DNA from: Halicephalobus mephisto
Taxonomy: Eukaryota > Nematoda > Chromadorea > Rhabditida > Panagrolaimidae
Reading direction: 5' to 3'
Length of the DNA: 64,000 bases
NCBI GenBank assembly: GCA_009193035.1
Contig: SWDT01000151.1
Coordinates: 62,001-126,000 of the forward strand
The notes under the pieces were generated by a model, which worked only from the letters and a program-made list of their open reading frames with translations, was not told the DNA's origin and searched no databases. This document shows positions 37,901-48,800 of this stretch, piece by piece. The position numbers and the translations under genes are program-made. The stretch's first letter is position 1, and every line of letters starts with the position of its first letter.

Positions 37901-37974
37901 ATTATCATCTCGAAGAGGTCCTCATACAATCCGCCTCCGGGATCAACGGTAGTTCTGCTCTGCCTGTATGGTAA
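28934..37974 (+). CDS. lin-11: LIM-homeodomain transcription factor LIN-11 (LHX1/5 class)
   Basis: Nuclear cell-fate regulator; in C. elegans needed for vulval, uterine and neuron fates. Exons 28934-29106, 29450-29588, 29770-29821, 33164-33405, 33451-33552, 37098-37239 and 37715-37974 give 369 codons. LIM1 (CGGC...CVDC, residues about 5-55) and LIM2 (CAGC...CGMC, about 62-120) are complete. An acidic linker follows, then the homeodomain (about 190-250) with [23 protein letters not shown] and [15 protein letters not shown]. The end NGSSALPVW echoes the AVW end of LHX1. The homeodomain is interrupted by a 3.5-kb intron whose donor is GC (33553 GCAAGT), supported because VIQ must join VWFQ. Introns 3 (3.3 kb) and 5 (3.5 kb) are full of tandem repeats and contain islands of more complex sequence. 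ATG 28934 precedes LIM1 directly; an upstream alternative first exon cannot be excluded. Confidence 0.95.
30001..30560. repeat. About 60-bp tandem array in lin-11 intron 3
   Basis: Nine to ten copies of a unit built on CTTCAGATGGACTTTTTT followed by a TTTTCGAAATTCAAATTCGA block, at a spacing of about 60 bp (starts near 30001, 30060, 30120, 30182, 30242, 30302, 30363 and on). Because the unit is close to 20 codons, long fortuitous frames appear on both strands. Confidence 0.9.
30930..31345. repeat. About 57-bp tandem array in lin-11 intron 3
   Basis: Several copies of a unit with ATAAAATTATTGAAGATTTT and GGATTCATAAAATT, spaced about 57 bp (for example near 30971, 31026 and 31084), grading into more degenerate units to about 31345 and preceded by related but weaker copies from about 30600. 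Confidence 0.8.
31545..31890. promoter_or_regulatory. Non-repetitive GC-richer island in lin-11 intron 3
   Basis: About 350 bp of complex sequence embedded between AT-rich repeat arrays. It contains GGACTAAAAAGTCC (an inverted repeat near 31573), E-box-like CATGTG and CAGCTG (near 31631 and 31671), a CGATTAGCC homeodomain-like core near 31727, and GGGGAATAACCCC near 31796. Introns of C. elegans lin-11 carry neuronal enhancers, so an enhancer role is plausible but unproven. Confidence 0.4.
31910..32520. repeat. TCTAGAATCTTGGAAAAAG tandem array in lin-11 intron 3
   Basis: Eight or so degenerate units of 55-75 bp combining a TTTCTAGAATCTTGGAAAAA block, a TTATAAAATCGAA block and a CAGAAGCTTCTGAAATC block. 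The TTCTAGAAT core is shared with arrays downstream of chd-7 and in che-1 intron 1. Confidence 0.75.
32640..33128. repeat. 151-bp tandem repeat, three copies, lin-11 intron 3
   Basis: Two nearly identical 151-bp units (about 32820-32970 and 32971-33121) preceded by a third copy (about 32669-32819) that diverges at its start. The block CAACACTGGGTTTATGAT begins at 32711, 32862 and 33013, exactly 151 bp apart. Units contain GTAGGGTATTTCCCTTTG and an ACCGCGGGG or ACCGTGGGG variant. The array ends about 40 bp before exon 4. Near identity means recent duplication or homogenisation. The open frame 32609-32800 lies in the first copy and is not a gene. Confidence 0.92.
33570..34120. repeat. About 125-bp repeat in lin-11 intron 5
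   Basis: Copies begin with a TTTTACAGTATTTATAAAC block near 33583 and 33707, then degenerate copies follow to about 34120. Each also carries ATCGATTTTCGGGAAATTT and a GAAAAACTTCGAAATTATG block. Confidence 0.7.
34345..34625. repeat. About 60-bp TTTACAGTATTTTTGAAAC array in lin-11 intron 5
   Basis: Five or so copies of a unit with TTTTTGAAACTACCGTAATT and TTCGAGGAACTTTACAGTA. Each contains the TACAGTA heptamer that is abundant throughout the window. Confidence 0.75.
34625..35340. other. Two non-repetitive islands in lin-11 intron 5
   Basis: 34625-34860 and 35180-35340 are more complex and less AT-rich than the surrounding repeats. The second holds a TTGATTAATCGCC segment with a TAAT core and a CGGACGGTCCG palindrome near 35202. 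No frame in them resembles a protein. They are candidates for intronic control elements; nothing firmer can be said. Confidence 0.3.
35440..35695. repeat. Three copies of an about 95-bp repeat, lin-11 intron 5
   Basis: Units start near 35441, 35534 and 35636 with AAAATTCCCGCGTTACAGTA or a variant, followed by ACTCAGAAATTCCACATGAG and an A/T-rich tail. Confidence 0.75.
35868..36400. repeat. A-B-B'-A' nested duplication in lin-11 intron 5
   Basis: Block A (about 35868-35960; CTTTGACTCGAAAGACTC, CACGATAGGAGTCA, CTTGTGGAAGAATTT) recurs as A' at about 36297-36395. Block B (about 35958-36075; CAGTTATCTCC, GATACGTTTGCTCCC, CTCAATGATTTCGAAATTC) recurs as B' at about 36122-36245. Copies are direct and highly similar, so the order implies more than one duplication or an excision event. 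Confidence 0.8.
37241..37470. repeat. TATATAATACATAGGTATTT repeats in lin-11 intron 6
   Basis: Four to five degenerate copies of a 50-60 bp unit rich in ACATAGGTATTT, CATGTAATATA and AATTATATATAATAC. They occupy the first half of the last intron; the second half (37480-37640) is more complex sequence with CGGCTAATCCCGAAAC near 37555. Confidence 0.65.
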
Positions 37975-38062
37975 AAATACTTTTAAAAAATCATTTTCAA
38001 TGAGTTTAACAAAGAAAAAAATATCATATTGCGCTCCTTCCAATTTGCCTGGAAATCTTTTC

Positions 38063-38068
38063 AATAAA
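38063..38068 (+). terminator. Poly(A) signal AATAAA of lin-11
   Basis: AATAAA 89 nt after the lin-11 stop and 74 nt short of the convergent TMEM50 stop, fitting a short lin-11 3' UTR. Confidence 0.55.
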
Positions 38069-38141
38069 AATTCACATTTCTACTTCACAAAGTTAAAAAA
38101 CATAAATTAAAAATAATAATGTACAAAAAACCGACCAATCT

Positions 38142-38659
38142 TCAACCCCAAAGTTCTTCGTTTCTGCCGAATTTGTAAAGAAGCGCAGCCAGAAGAAGCA
38201 GAAGATTATGGAAGAACAACGCTAATCCAGGCCAGTTGGGGATATCTCCTTCAACGAAAACATAATTTCCAAACATGACCCAAAGGGAAGCAACCAAGGT
38301 CGAAAATGCCAACACAAAACTGAACATCATCCACAATCTCGCTCCTCTAGTTCCGAGAATTCCTTCATCCATAGCTTGTCCAGTCACGACTGAGATCGAA
38401 ACACTATTCATCCTACAAAATTCATAAAATTTTAACACTAAAATTAACCTTACATGAACATTGAGATCATCCCCATTGCGGTCAATATGAAGTAGACGTT
38501 GTTGAAATGACCAGTTGGAGTGTAGATCACAGAAGTGTCGATCATCAACCAAAAAGCCACAAAGAACAGAATTCCTGATCCAATAGAAGCAATTTGATTC
38601 CGATTATTTTCCCAGTCAACATTTTGTAAAAACGGAAAAGCATCAAGGCAGGATGTCAT
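38142..38659 (-). CDS. TMEM50: TMEM50 homologue, four-pass membrane protein
   Basis: Minus-strand exons 38659-38454 and 38412-38142 give 158 codons, the same length as human TMEM50A. The N-terminal block CLDAFPFLQNVDWENNRNQI parallels the family's CIDWGEKRN, and four hydrophobic segments follow (for example GSGILFFVAFWLMID, FILTAMGMISMF, MFSFVLAFSTLVASLW and LFFHNLLLLLAALLYKFG). The C-terminus FGRNEELWG matches the family's FGRTEDLW. The family localises to endomembranes; its biochemical role is poorly known. A GTTTTAG acceptor abuts the ATG. It is convergent with lin-11 and lies downstream of abtm-1 on the same strand, 712 bp away; I recall the two genes also being adjacent in C. elegans. 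Confidence 0.93.
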
Positions 38660-39371
38660 CTAAAACACTACTATTGTGAAAACTTGAAAAATTATAAAAT
38701 AATCTCGACACGAATTTTGAAAATTTTACAGAAATATTCAGAACTTGAAATTTCAGATATGAGTTAAAAATTGCAATATTATAAAAGTAAAAAATAAGCG
38801 TTTTTTACAACTGTCTTGACACGAATTCTCGGGACCTGAGATTTCAAATATCAACTCCGAAATTATCATATTATAAAAGTTATATATGAATTATTTACAA
38901 AACTGTCTTGACACGAATTCTCGGGACCTGAGACTTCAAATATCAACTCCAAAATTATCCTATTATAAAAGTTATATATGAATTATTTACAAAACTGTCT
39001 CGACACAAATTTCTAAAATTTAACAAAAACTAAAGTAACTTAAAACTCTGGTTTACTTAATTATTTCATAATCTTATACAATTTCACAGTTAATTTTTTA
39101 AGAATCTTGTTCTAAAATACGTTTAAAAATTTCTGGATTAAAATCATCAGGACACAAACCCTCCATCCACTACTGAGGATTCATAATTACACTACAATAC
39201 TAATAAATATCCAAAAATCACAACCACCAAACTACTCTCCATGAGTTACTTTTCCACAAACCAAAAAAATCAAATATATCAGCGTTAAATAACGCATTAC
39301 ATCCAAAAAATATCTATAAAATTCAACTTTTTTTAAAAATAAAAATCTCTAAAATCTTTTCAAAAGGCCAT
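38660..39371. repeat. Region between abtm-1 and TMEM50 with an about 92-bp tandem repeat
   Basis: At about 38690-39010 there are three to four copies of a unit with CTGTCTTGACACGAATTCTC, GGGACCTGAGATTTCAAATA and TATAAAAGTTATATATGAA. The TCGACACGAATT element also occurs downstream of chd-7. The rest (39010-39371) is the abtm-1 3' UTR side, AT-rich, without a recognised gene. Confidence 0.7.
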
Positions 39372-41724
39372 TTATCTGTTGCATCCCGTAGGTCCACAGC
39401 AACTTTTCTGTTCTTCTAATTGCGTCAGTAAATCATCATCTAACTTCCTAATTTTCGGAGGAACAACACCGCCATGTTTATGTTGAGAATTCCACAGTTC
39501 AGCATACTTACTTCCTACAGTACTCATTAATTCGCCATGAGTACCAGATTCTACTACTTTTCCATTTTCCAAAACATATATAATATCCGCATCCACAATT
39601 GTCGCTAATCTATGAGCAATAAACAATGACGTTTTACCTTCAAATGCCGTTCTTAATGAATTCATAATCGTTTCTTCTGTCAAAGCATCTAACGACGATG
39701 TAGCTTCATCATAAACAATAATATCCGAATTTTTCAATATAGCTCTAGCAATAGCTACTCTCTGTTTCTCACCTCCTGAAATCTTCAAACCTCTTTCACC
39801 AACCACAGTGTCATATCCTTTAGGCATTCTCAAAATCGCATCATGAATATCCGCCATTTTCGCCACTTTATAGACTTCTTCCTTTGATGCCGCCGTGTTA
39901 CCGTATTGTAAATTATAAAAAATACTATCATGAAAAAGTACTGAATCCTGAGGAACAATTGATATTGATTTTCTTAAACTCGTCAAAGTCACATCTTTGA
40001 TTTCTTGTCCATTTACCGTAATATCACCTTTTTCAGCATCATACAATCGATACAAAAGTCTCACAATTGTAGATTTTCCACTTCCTGATCCTCCAACAAT
40101 GGCTACTTTTTTCCCAGCTGGGATTTCTAACGAAAGACCTTTCAAAATCGGCTGATCTGACAAATACCCAAAATGAACATCTTTGAAAATAATTGAAGAT
40201 TCCTTAGGAGAAACGATTAATTCCTTCGCATCTGATTTCTCAATAATACTACTTTTGAGATTAATCAAACTGAACATTGTCTGCATGTCAAGGACACCTT
40301 GTCGGATTTCTCTGTAGACAGATCCGAGGAAGTTCAAAGGAACTGACAACTGGAAAAGAAGAGTGTTGGCCATCACGAGATCCCCAACGCTCATCGTTCC
40401 GTTTTGAATATTCGTAGCTGCTAGACACATTACTCCAATTAATCCAGCACTGAAAACGGCATTCTGGGTGAAATTCAACAAAGCTAAACTGCTTGAAGTT
40501 TTCAAAGAAGCAATTTCGTATTTCTTCAGAAAGTGGTCATAACGTTGAGCTTCGAATGCCTCGTTGTTGAAGTATTTAACTGTTTCGTAATTGATCAGGG
40601 AATCCACAGCTCTGTTTCCAGCATCATTGTCTGCTTGGTTCATCTGATGACGGAATTTTGTTCTCCATCTGGTGATGCCCAAAGTGGCGATTCCGTACAT
40701 TCCCAAACATCCAGCTGTTAACTGAGCAAATTCGATCCCGCACTTGGTGTACTGGAATTATAAATAAAATTGAGTGTTTTCAAGATAATAACTCACAAAA
40801 ATGCCCATAACGAGTCCGACTTCCACGATGGTCGGAAACACGTTGAAAATCAAAGCACTCAAGGTGAAGCTCATTCCCCTCGTTCCTCGATCTATGGCCT
40901 TCGATAAGGCTCCAGTCTGGCGATTTAGATGGAAAGACAAGTCTAAGTTGTGCAAATGGAGGAAAATTCTCTTGGCAATCGATCGAACAGAATGATGTGC
41001 GACTTTCGCAAAGACGGCATTCCTCAGCTCATTGAACAACGCCGATCCTGCTCTGGCAGTACCGTCTGAAGTAGCAATTCCGAATTGAGAACAATTTAAA
41101 TCCAGAGAACTTACAAGCTATGATTAATGCAATGCCGGTGGATATGATGATCTCTCCAGGAAACTCGAAACCAAGTTGAAATGATTCCGGCGCTTTTTTG
41201 TTGTAAAAGTTAATGATATCTCTTAATAGAAACGGCACGGAGACGTTAAGTAACTGAAATAGTATGTAAATTTCGGGAAATGCGCAAAAACGAACCTTGG
41301 CCGTGATCAGCAAGGACAGGGCCACGACGACCCGGGATTTGATTCTCCAGTTCCCTTTAGGCCAGACATATCGCAGTAATCTCCTGATGACTTCCCATCC
41401 AGAAGGCTGAGGAGCATTTACACCGGTGATCGGGACACCCCCTGCGGGACCACTGTGCTGAAAAGCCCGAAGGACATGTCGCAGTTTAGGTACCTAAAGT
41501 TTGAAAAAAATTAGATTTCATATATCAAAATCCAAACTTTTTGACCAGTGATTAATTTTCCTGTGAATTTGGTGACCGGCAAACGATTTATGGCAAAATG
41601 GCGGCTCTAAAAGCAAATTTTTATTAAAAATAAAAAAATAAAAACAAACTTGAAGTTGAATTGATTTTTGAAATATAACTGTCCCGTGCCTCAGAAACGG
41701 CCTCAATACGGTAGAACCCAACAT
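39372..41724 (-). CDS. abtm-1: Mitochondrial ABC half-transporter, ABCB7/Atm1 type
   Basis: Inner-membrane exporter of a glutathione-linked sulfur or Fe-S compound used by cytosolic Fe-S assembly. Minus-strand exons 41724-41650, 41606-41538, 41493-41296, 41253-41115, 41065-40797 and 40751-39372 give 709 codons. The N-terminus ([14 protein letters not shown]) is basic and lacks acids, as in a mitochondrial presequence. The transmembrane domain includes [15 protein letters not shown] and [15 protein letters not shown]. The nucleotide-binding domain has Walker [10 protein letters not shown] near 467, signature [10 protein letters not shown] near 570, Walker [13 protein letters not shown] near 594 and H-loop AHRLATI near 627. 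It ends in a Cys-rich tail CCGPTGCNR. The two N-terminal exons were placed by splice sites and phase and are less certain than the rest. It is divergent from exoc-7. Confidence 0.94.
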
Positions 41725-41933
41725 TATTCGGATACTGTAGTACCATCAGTGCTCATCGGCATCTGAAAAGCCCAAAATTAACAACACGTGGCCCGGGTAA
41801 ATTCACGATTTCAATATTGATGAAAAAAGAACGAACATCTCGCGTCTCGGTTGGAAAAGAAAAACTGGCCGGACAATGTATTTCTTGGTCGAAGGAACTT
41901 TGTTTAAATGACTTTTCTGGTTCTGTTTCGATT
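41725..41933. promoter_or_regulatory. Bidirectional promoter abtm-1 / exoc-7
   Basis: 209 bp (95 bp if exoc-7 starts at ATG 41820) separate two divergent housekeeping genes. It contains the palindromic E-box CACGTG at 41785-41790 followed by CCCGGG at 41792-41797. On the minus strand an ACTACAG lies 10 nt before the abtm-1 ATG. Factor binding is not shown by the sequence. Confidence 0.45.
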
Positions 41934-44900
41934 ATGAATCTGGATGAATTGCAAAAAAAATTAATTACTGTACGTTTTTCGTTTTGTTTATTCAGCTGTC
42001 TGATGGATATTATTTCAGGACGAGGAATGGCTGAAAGACATCAAGGACGGACTGACCAAAAGCGAACAACTAAGGTCGAATATCGGATCCATTCTGGACA
42101 ACTTCCAGGAAAGAATAGGAAGATTGAACGATACTATTTCTCCTTTGTACCAGAAAACCAGTGTTATCCAAAGGAAACAACAAAGTAAGCGGTTTCGATA
42201 TATGAAATTTTATTTTTGAAAGGCGATTTCACAATTCTAGGACTTGATTTTTGAAATTAAACCTTTACATATGGAAATTCATCTTCAAAAATGACTTTTA
42301 TATTTCGGATTTTAATTTCAAAATAATTTCAATATATGCGATTTTAATTTGGACGTATTTTTTATATGTGAAATTTGTTTTTAAAAGAACTTCCATATAT
42401 GAAAATCCACCTTTAAAAACTACTTTCCATATATAAAGTTTATTTTTAAAGTACTTTTAGCATATTCAGGTTTGTTTTAAAACTAGTTTTTATATATGAA
42501 TTTTTAATTTTTTGATATATGAAATCTGTTTTGAAAATGACTTTGATATATGGAGTTTTTTTAAAAACAACTTTGACATGTGGAACTCTGTTTTCAAAGT
42601 AGATTTGATATGTGGGACTTTATTCCAATATTGGATTTTGCAGATGTGAAAAAGTTGCTGAACATTATTGACGCTTCTATTCAATTCTACGGAAAAACAA
42701 TGGAATTGGAGAACTTCGTAAGAGACGGAAGTCCGGCACAGAATCTGGACGATTTTCTGGAGAAGATGGACAGTCTGAAAGAAGCCATCGCTTTTTTCAG
42801 TTCTCACAATACTTACGAGTCCCAAAAAGACAACATGGTTCGTTTTTTAATTTAAATTTTCAAATTTTTATTAAATATTTTCTATATTTTTTATTTTTTT
42901 TAAATATTTTCAAATTTTTATTAAATTTTTTCTATATTTTTTGTTTTTTAAATTTAAATTTTCAAGTATTTTCCAATTTTTATTAAATTTTTTTTTTATT
43001 TTTAAATATTTTCAAATTTTTGTTAAATTTTTTTCTTTATTTTTTGTTTTTTAAATTTAAATTTTCAAGTATTTTCAAATTTTTATTAAATTTTTTTCTT
43101 TATTTTTTGTTTTTTAAATTTAAATTTTTAAATATTTTCAAATATTTTCGAATTTTTTTATTTTTTAAATATTTTTTTTTGGTATTTTCAGAATCAAACT
43201 TTCGAAGCTGGATGCACTTGTCTGGAATCTGAATTTGGGACTTTGATCAAAAACGAATCTGTGATTCTGAATCCTGTGGACGTTCTGCAATGTCTAAACG
43301 AGGACTACGAATTGATGAGTTTCAGATTGACCGGGATGAAGACGATTAAAAATTACGAAAAATTAAACAAAATTGCGAAATGGATTATGAAAAACGCGAA
43401 CATGAGTCAAATTGTCCAAAAATACGCAAAAGTCCGATCAGAAAATATTTCGAAAATTTTGAGTTCTTTGGTGGACCAGAAAATGGACAAAGAAAAAAAT
43501 TCAAAAATCGCTTTTCTAAGTGCTTTGAAAAAAGCCACAGGCAGGAATCTGGAAAAGCAGGATTTGGATTTTCAGAAAGATAACCAGATCAACCAATGTC
43601 TGCTTCAAGTTTCGGGATTCTTGATCCTTGCCCAGCTCGAAACGGATGTTTGTTCTTTGATTTTCGAAGACGTGAAAGCCGTGGCTACCGTAGTCAGAGA
43701 AACAATATCCAAACCGCTGAAGATAGTCCTCGAAAAATCAAACAATACGGTAGAAAATTACGAAGGTTTTTTTTCCGGAATGCTCCTAATGACGAAATTT
43801 CACATAAAAAACGCAAATCAACTCCAAAATTTGGCCGAAAATGTAAATGAATCTCAAATTTATTTTTATTTTAAAAAAAATATTTTTCAAAAAAGTAATT
43901 TTTTAATTTCGGAATTCATCAACAAACTCGACAACGATCACAACAGATTCGTTCCCGAAGATGGCAATGTTCATCAAGTCACGGCCAACACCATTAGTTT
44001 TTTGAAGATGCTTTCTAAAAACAGAATTACAGTAGGACAGATTCTGGAAGCTACAGCAACGAACAGCAAAGGACCCGATACCCAGTTTTCAAAGTTATTC
44101 GGTGAGTTTTGGAAATTTAAAATAAAAATAATAAATTCAAAAAAATAAAAATAATAAATTCAAAAAAAAATAAAAATTAATAAAAATAATAAATTCAAAA
44201 AATGAAAATTAATAAATTTAGAAAATTCAAAAAATAAAAATTAATAAATTTTAAAAAATCAGTGAAATTAGAAATTTTAAAAAATAAAATAAATTTTAAA
44301 ATTTAAAATTTAAGAAATTAGAAATTAGAAATTTAGAATTTAAAAAATTAAATTTGAAAATTTAATGAAATTAGAAAAATTTAAATTTAAAAAATATAAT
44401 ATTTTAATTTCAGCTACAATTTTGGCTGCTCTCGGAACGAATTTGAATAATAAAGCTGTGACTTATCAGGATGAATTCCTAAGTGCTCTTTTCATGCTGA
44501 ATAACCTCAATTATGTCTACTTGTGTCTTCAAGACGAAACTATCCAGTCCATTTTGGCGGAAGAAAACGATCGATTGTTGAATTTTTATAGAAATCAAAT
44601 AACAGACTACTTATCCAAGTACTTAAGAAGCTGGACCAGGGTGACTTCTGTCTTCGTGGTTTCTGATTTTGCTGACGAGAAAAGAGCCATCAGAACTTGC
44701 TTTACGGTAATTTTTTATTTTTTTAAAAATAATAATTTTTTTTTTTTAAAAATAATAATTTTTTTATTTTTTTAAAATAATAATTCTTTTTTTACTTTTT
44801 TTAGAATAATAATATTTTTTTATTTTTCTTTAAAAATAATTATTTTTTACTTTTTTAATTATTATTATTTCTCTGTAATTTTCAATTTTTTTGTTATTTT

Positions 44901-45266
44901 ATTTTTTAATTTTTAAAAATAATTACTTTTTTTACTTTCTTAAAATAATTATTTTATTTTTTATTTTTTAAAAATAATTATTTTAAAAATTTAATTTTGA
45001 AAATTTTCGTTGTATTTTGTGAAAGTTTAAATTTTCAGAATTTCAACAAAGAATTCGATTCTGTCGTGGAAGCCCAAAGAATTTTCTGCGTTTCTGATGT
45101 CCAGATGGCGAAAGAAATAAGAAAAAAAATCAAAGACCTAGTTCTGAAGCCCTATCAGGACTTCTGTAACAGACATTCCAATGCTTATACTGTAGACAGA
45201 CAAATGAAATATGACGTCGAATCTGTCGAAATCATCATCGACAGATTATTTGACGCTTCTTCTTAA
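41934..45266 (+). CDS. exoc-7: Exocyst complex subunit EXOC7 (Exo70)
   Basis: Subunit of the exocyst that tethers secretory vesicles; Exo70 binds plasma-membrane phosphoinositides. Exons 41934-41969, 42019-42184, 42644-42837, 43192-44101, 44414-44706 and 45039-45266 give 608 codons. N-terminal coiled sequence DGLTKSEQLRSNIGSIL matches the EXOC7 helix. The C-terminal end QMKYDVESVEIIIDRLFDAS matches human VEQVGDMIDRLFDTS. In-frame ATG 41820 would add 38 residues with no family support; 41934 (MNLDELQKKL) is preferred. Residues encoded by 43843-43911 form a 23-residue insertion (starting VNESQIYFYF) that starts with a perfect donor GTAAAT and ends TTTCG before GAATTC. It looks like an intron with a damaged acceptor, so that exon may really be two. 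Confidence 0.93.
42190..42640. repeat. ATATATGAAA-type repeats in exoc-7 intron 2
   Basis: A run of degenerate 40-50 nt units containing TTCATATATGAAA-like cores and AAACTACTTTC-like linkers fills nearly the whole 459-nt intron. It belongs to the family seen at 1-860, 45950-46200 and 47035-47470. Confidence 0.65.
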
Positions 45267-45852
45267 ACATAATCATGTACAACAATCGAGACTTACATAA
45301 TTTTTGCATAATTAAATATATTTTTCAACAATGACGTTTGATTAAATCGGTTTTTAACCAGTTTTTCTTATTTTTGAAAAAAAATTTAAATAATTTTTTA
45401 ATTTTTATTATTTTTTATTATTTTTTGAAAGATTTTTAACAATTTTTATTATTTTTTATTATTTTCTGAAAGATTTTTAACAATTTTTATTATTGTTTTA
45501 AAAATTTTCAACATTTTTTATTGTTTTTTATTATTTTTAACAATTTTTAACATTTTTGGACCGTTTTTACTATTTTAAAGGTTTTTTGACAGTTTTTCCA
45601 ACTTTGAGTGGTTTTTTGGCCGTTTTTATCACTTTGAGTGGTTTTTTGTCAGCTTTACTTTAAAATTTTTTTGTAATTGTTTGGTTGTTTTTCAGACTTC
45701 TTTGTCTTTTAAAAACGCGCGCAAATGAGAATTTGAAATTGACCGAGTGGGATTCTCGTTTGTTCATTGGAGACCAGTGGGACTTTTGTTCCTGTTTGGC
45801 TTATTTGAATATTCCTGTCAACAAACCAAAAAATGGATCAGAAATAATAAAA
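45267..45852. other. Intergenic region exoc-7 to gly-2
   Basis: AT-rich, with T-run/TATTATTTTT repeats at 45360-45560 and a TTTTTGGCCGTTTTTATCACTTTGAGTGG-like duplication near 45595-45655 (two short copies). From about 45690 the sequence is less AT-rich and stays open in the gly-2 frame (45685-45852), so it could be 5' UTR or a longer N-terminus. A TTTTTCAG ends at 45695. Confidence 0.45.
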
Positions 45853-48800
45853 ATGATAAGAAGGATCTGCAGGAGAAGAACAAAAGTATTTATTATCCTA
45901 GGAGGTTTCGTGCTGATTGCTTTTCTTTGTTTTGTTAATCTTCAAGGTTGGTTAATTTTTGATATATGAATTTCTCAATATACAAAATTTTCGATATATA
46001 AATTTTCGATATATGAGTTTTTGATATATGAAATTTCAATATATGAATTTTTCAATATACAAAATTTTTGATATATAAATTTTCGATATATGAAATCTCA
46101 ATATATAAATTTTTGATATATGAATTTTTCAATATACAACATTTTTGACATATGAAATTATAAAATGTTCATTATACAACATTTTCGATATATGAACTTT
46201 TTGGTAAACGAAAGTTTTAAACTTTTGATTTTAGGAATAGGGAAAAGCGATGATTTCACTGTTAAAGCAGGGGCACACTTCAGGAGAACTCCAAAACCAG
46301 GTTTGTTTACTGATTTCGTTACCTTTTAATATTGTTTTTGTTAAGAAAGTTTATTTTTAATATTATTTTCAATATTTTACTTTGGGAATGTTCATTTTTC
46401 ACATTAGTTTTATTTTAAAGAAGTTTATTTTCGGTGTTTTGTATTTAGAAAATTTAATAATTATGCTTTTTTAGGAAATTACTGCGGAATTAATCCAGAG
46501 AATTTCCCATCGGATCCGACTTTTCCCCATTGTAGAGCGAAACTTGAATGGATGACGACGGGATGGCAGACGGACAGATGCTACGCTGAATTCGGAGTTG
46601 ATGGAAGTTTTTGTTCTTTTTATGATTACTTATCCAATGTGGAACACCATTGTAAGCCCCTGAATCCGGAGAACGAACCGAAAAAAGTTTTTATTCCGAA
46701 CGATCTGGAGGCTTTATTCGATTTAATGAAAGATAATCCGACAAATTTCCAATGGATCAAGTCAAGGATATCGAGGTTGTTTTCTTCATGGAAAAAAGCA
46801 CTGAAAAAATTAATTTTGAGAAATCCAGAATTAGCAAATAGAAAAAAACTAAATATTGTTCTATATTTGGGATTTTTGAGCAAGGAAACAGGACTGAAAT
46901 TCGGAGAAAAGTCGGCAAACGGAGGACCGTTAGGAGAACTCGTCCAGTGGGCAGATCTGATTGCCAGTATCTACTTCCTTGGACATGAGATATCCATTGC
47001 AACAGAGTACAGTTACTTTAAGAGGTGGGTTGGAAGAAATCCATATATCAAATATTTTTTCAAAATTCATATATAAATTAAATTTTTGGAAATTGATATG
47101 TCAAGTTTTAAAACTTAAATTAATTATTTAAATATATATGGATTAATTGTTTAAAGCTGATATATCAATTAATTTTCGAAATTCAGATATCAATTAATTT
47201 CTAAAATCCAGATATCAATTAAATTTTTGGAAATTCATATATCAACTAATTTTCGAAATTCATATATCAATTAAGTTTTTGGAAATTCATATATCAATTA
47301 ATTTTTGAAATCCATATATCAATTAATTTTCGAAATCCAGATATCAATTAAATTTTTGGGAATTCATATATCAATTAATTTCTAAAATCCAGATATCAGT
47401 TAAGTTTTAAAACTCATGGATTAAAATTTTTAAAATTAATATATCAAATAAACCCTGAAATTGATATATGAATTTAAATTTTCCTTTCAGTGTGACGATG
47501 AAACCATATTTGTCTTCGAATGCTTGTCCTAGTTCTTCAGGAGCTACACTAGACCTTATTTTTACGGATATCATTGGATTGAGGAAAATGAAAGTGAAAA
47601 TGAAAAGTTTCTTTTTCGGGAACAAATGCAGAATTAGGCTTTTGGACAGTTTTGGAACTCATGCTGAATTCAACAACGCTGGATATTTCAAATCTCATTG
47701 GAGGGATCTGGGAAACAGGAAGGTGAACCCTTGGGGAGGACATGGACTGGAACTGCAGCAATTTTTGACGATGTATCCTCATACGGATGACAATACTTTT
47801 CTCGGATTTGTGGTTGAAACGTTTGAAAAAGAATCGGAAGAATCAGAAAGACAGAATATTACTGTAATTTACGGAAAAGAAAAATACATGTGGAAAAATA
47901 CAGAAAAAATCCTAAATGTTGTTAGTAATTTTACAGTAATTTATGGAACTGTAGCAGATGGAGGAGAAGATTTTATGAAAGAAAAAAAAGTCATCAATCA
48001 TGGATTACTTAGTGGAAAAGAATTTCATTCTATTTTGAGAAAAAGTAAAATTTTTCTAGGACTTGGATTTCCGCTAGAAGGCCCGGCACCTCTGGAAGCA
48101 ATCGCGAATGGAGTTATTTTTATAAATCATAAGTTTGATCCGCCGAAATCGAGATTAACGTATAAATTTTTCGAAGATAAACCAACTTTAAGGGAATTGG
48201 GCAGTCAGAGTCCATATATGGAAAGGTTTGTGGGTGAACCTCATGTGATTACGGTAGATGTATTTAATGAAGAAGAATTAAAAAATGCATATAAAAAAGC
48301 AATGAAAAGTAAAATAAAACCATATTTGCCGATTGAGTTCTCGTTTGAAGGCATGCTTGAACGGGTGGATGTGCTGTTGACGAAATACGATTTTTGCGGA
48401 ATGGATCTTATTTATCCTCCATGGAATTCGTCGAAGATTATTCTCGCTAAAGGAGGAGAATCGTGTCAAGATACGTGTGAAAAAGAAGGTCTGATTTGTG
48501 AAAGAAGTTTTTTCAGAAAACTAAATAAACAAGCAGTAGTTTTAAAGTAAGTATTTTAAAAAATTAAAATTATAAAATTTTTAGTTTTTTAATGTGGATT
48601 TTTTTAAATCCTAAAATTTAAAAAATAACGCGAGTCGATTTTGGTATTTAACAAGTTTATTATTTTTGTTTTTTCGATTTTCGTTCCTTTTACGCGGGAA
48701 TTTGAAAATTTATTATTCTTTAAAATTACCATATTGTAAAAAACAAAATGAATGCTTTTGTGAATTTTTAGAGGATGTTGAATTTTAGGTAAAGGAAGAG

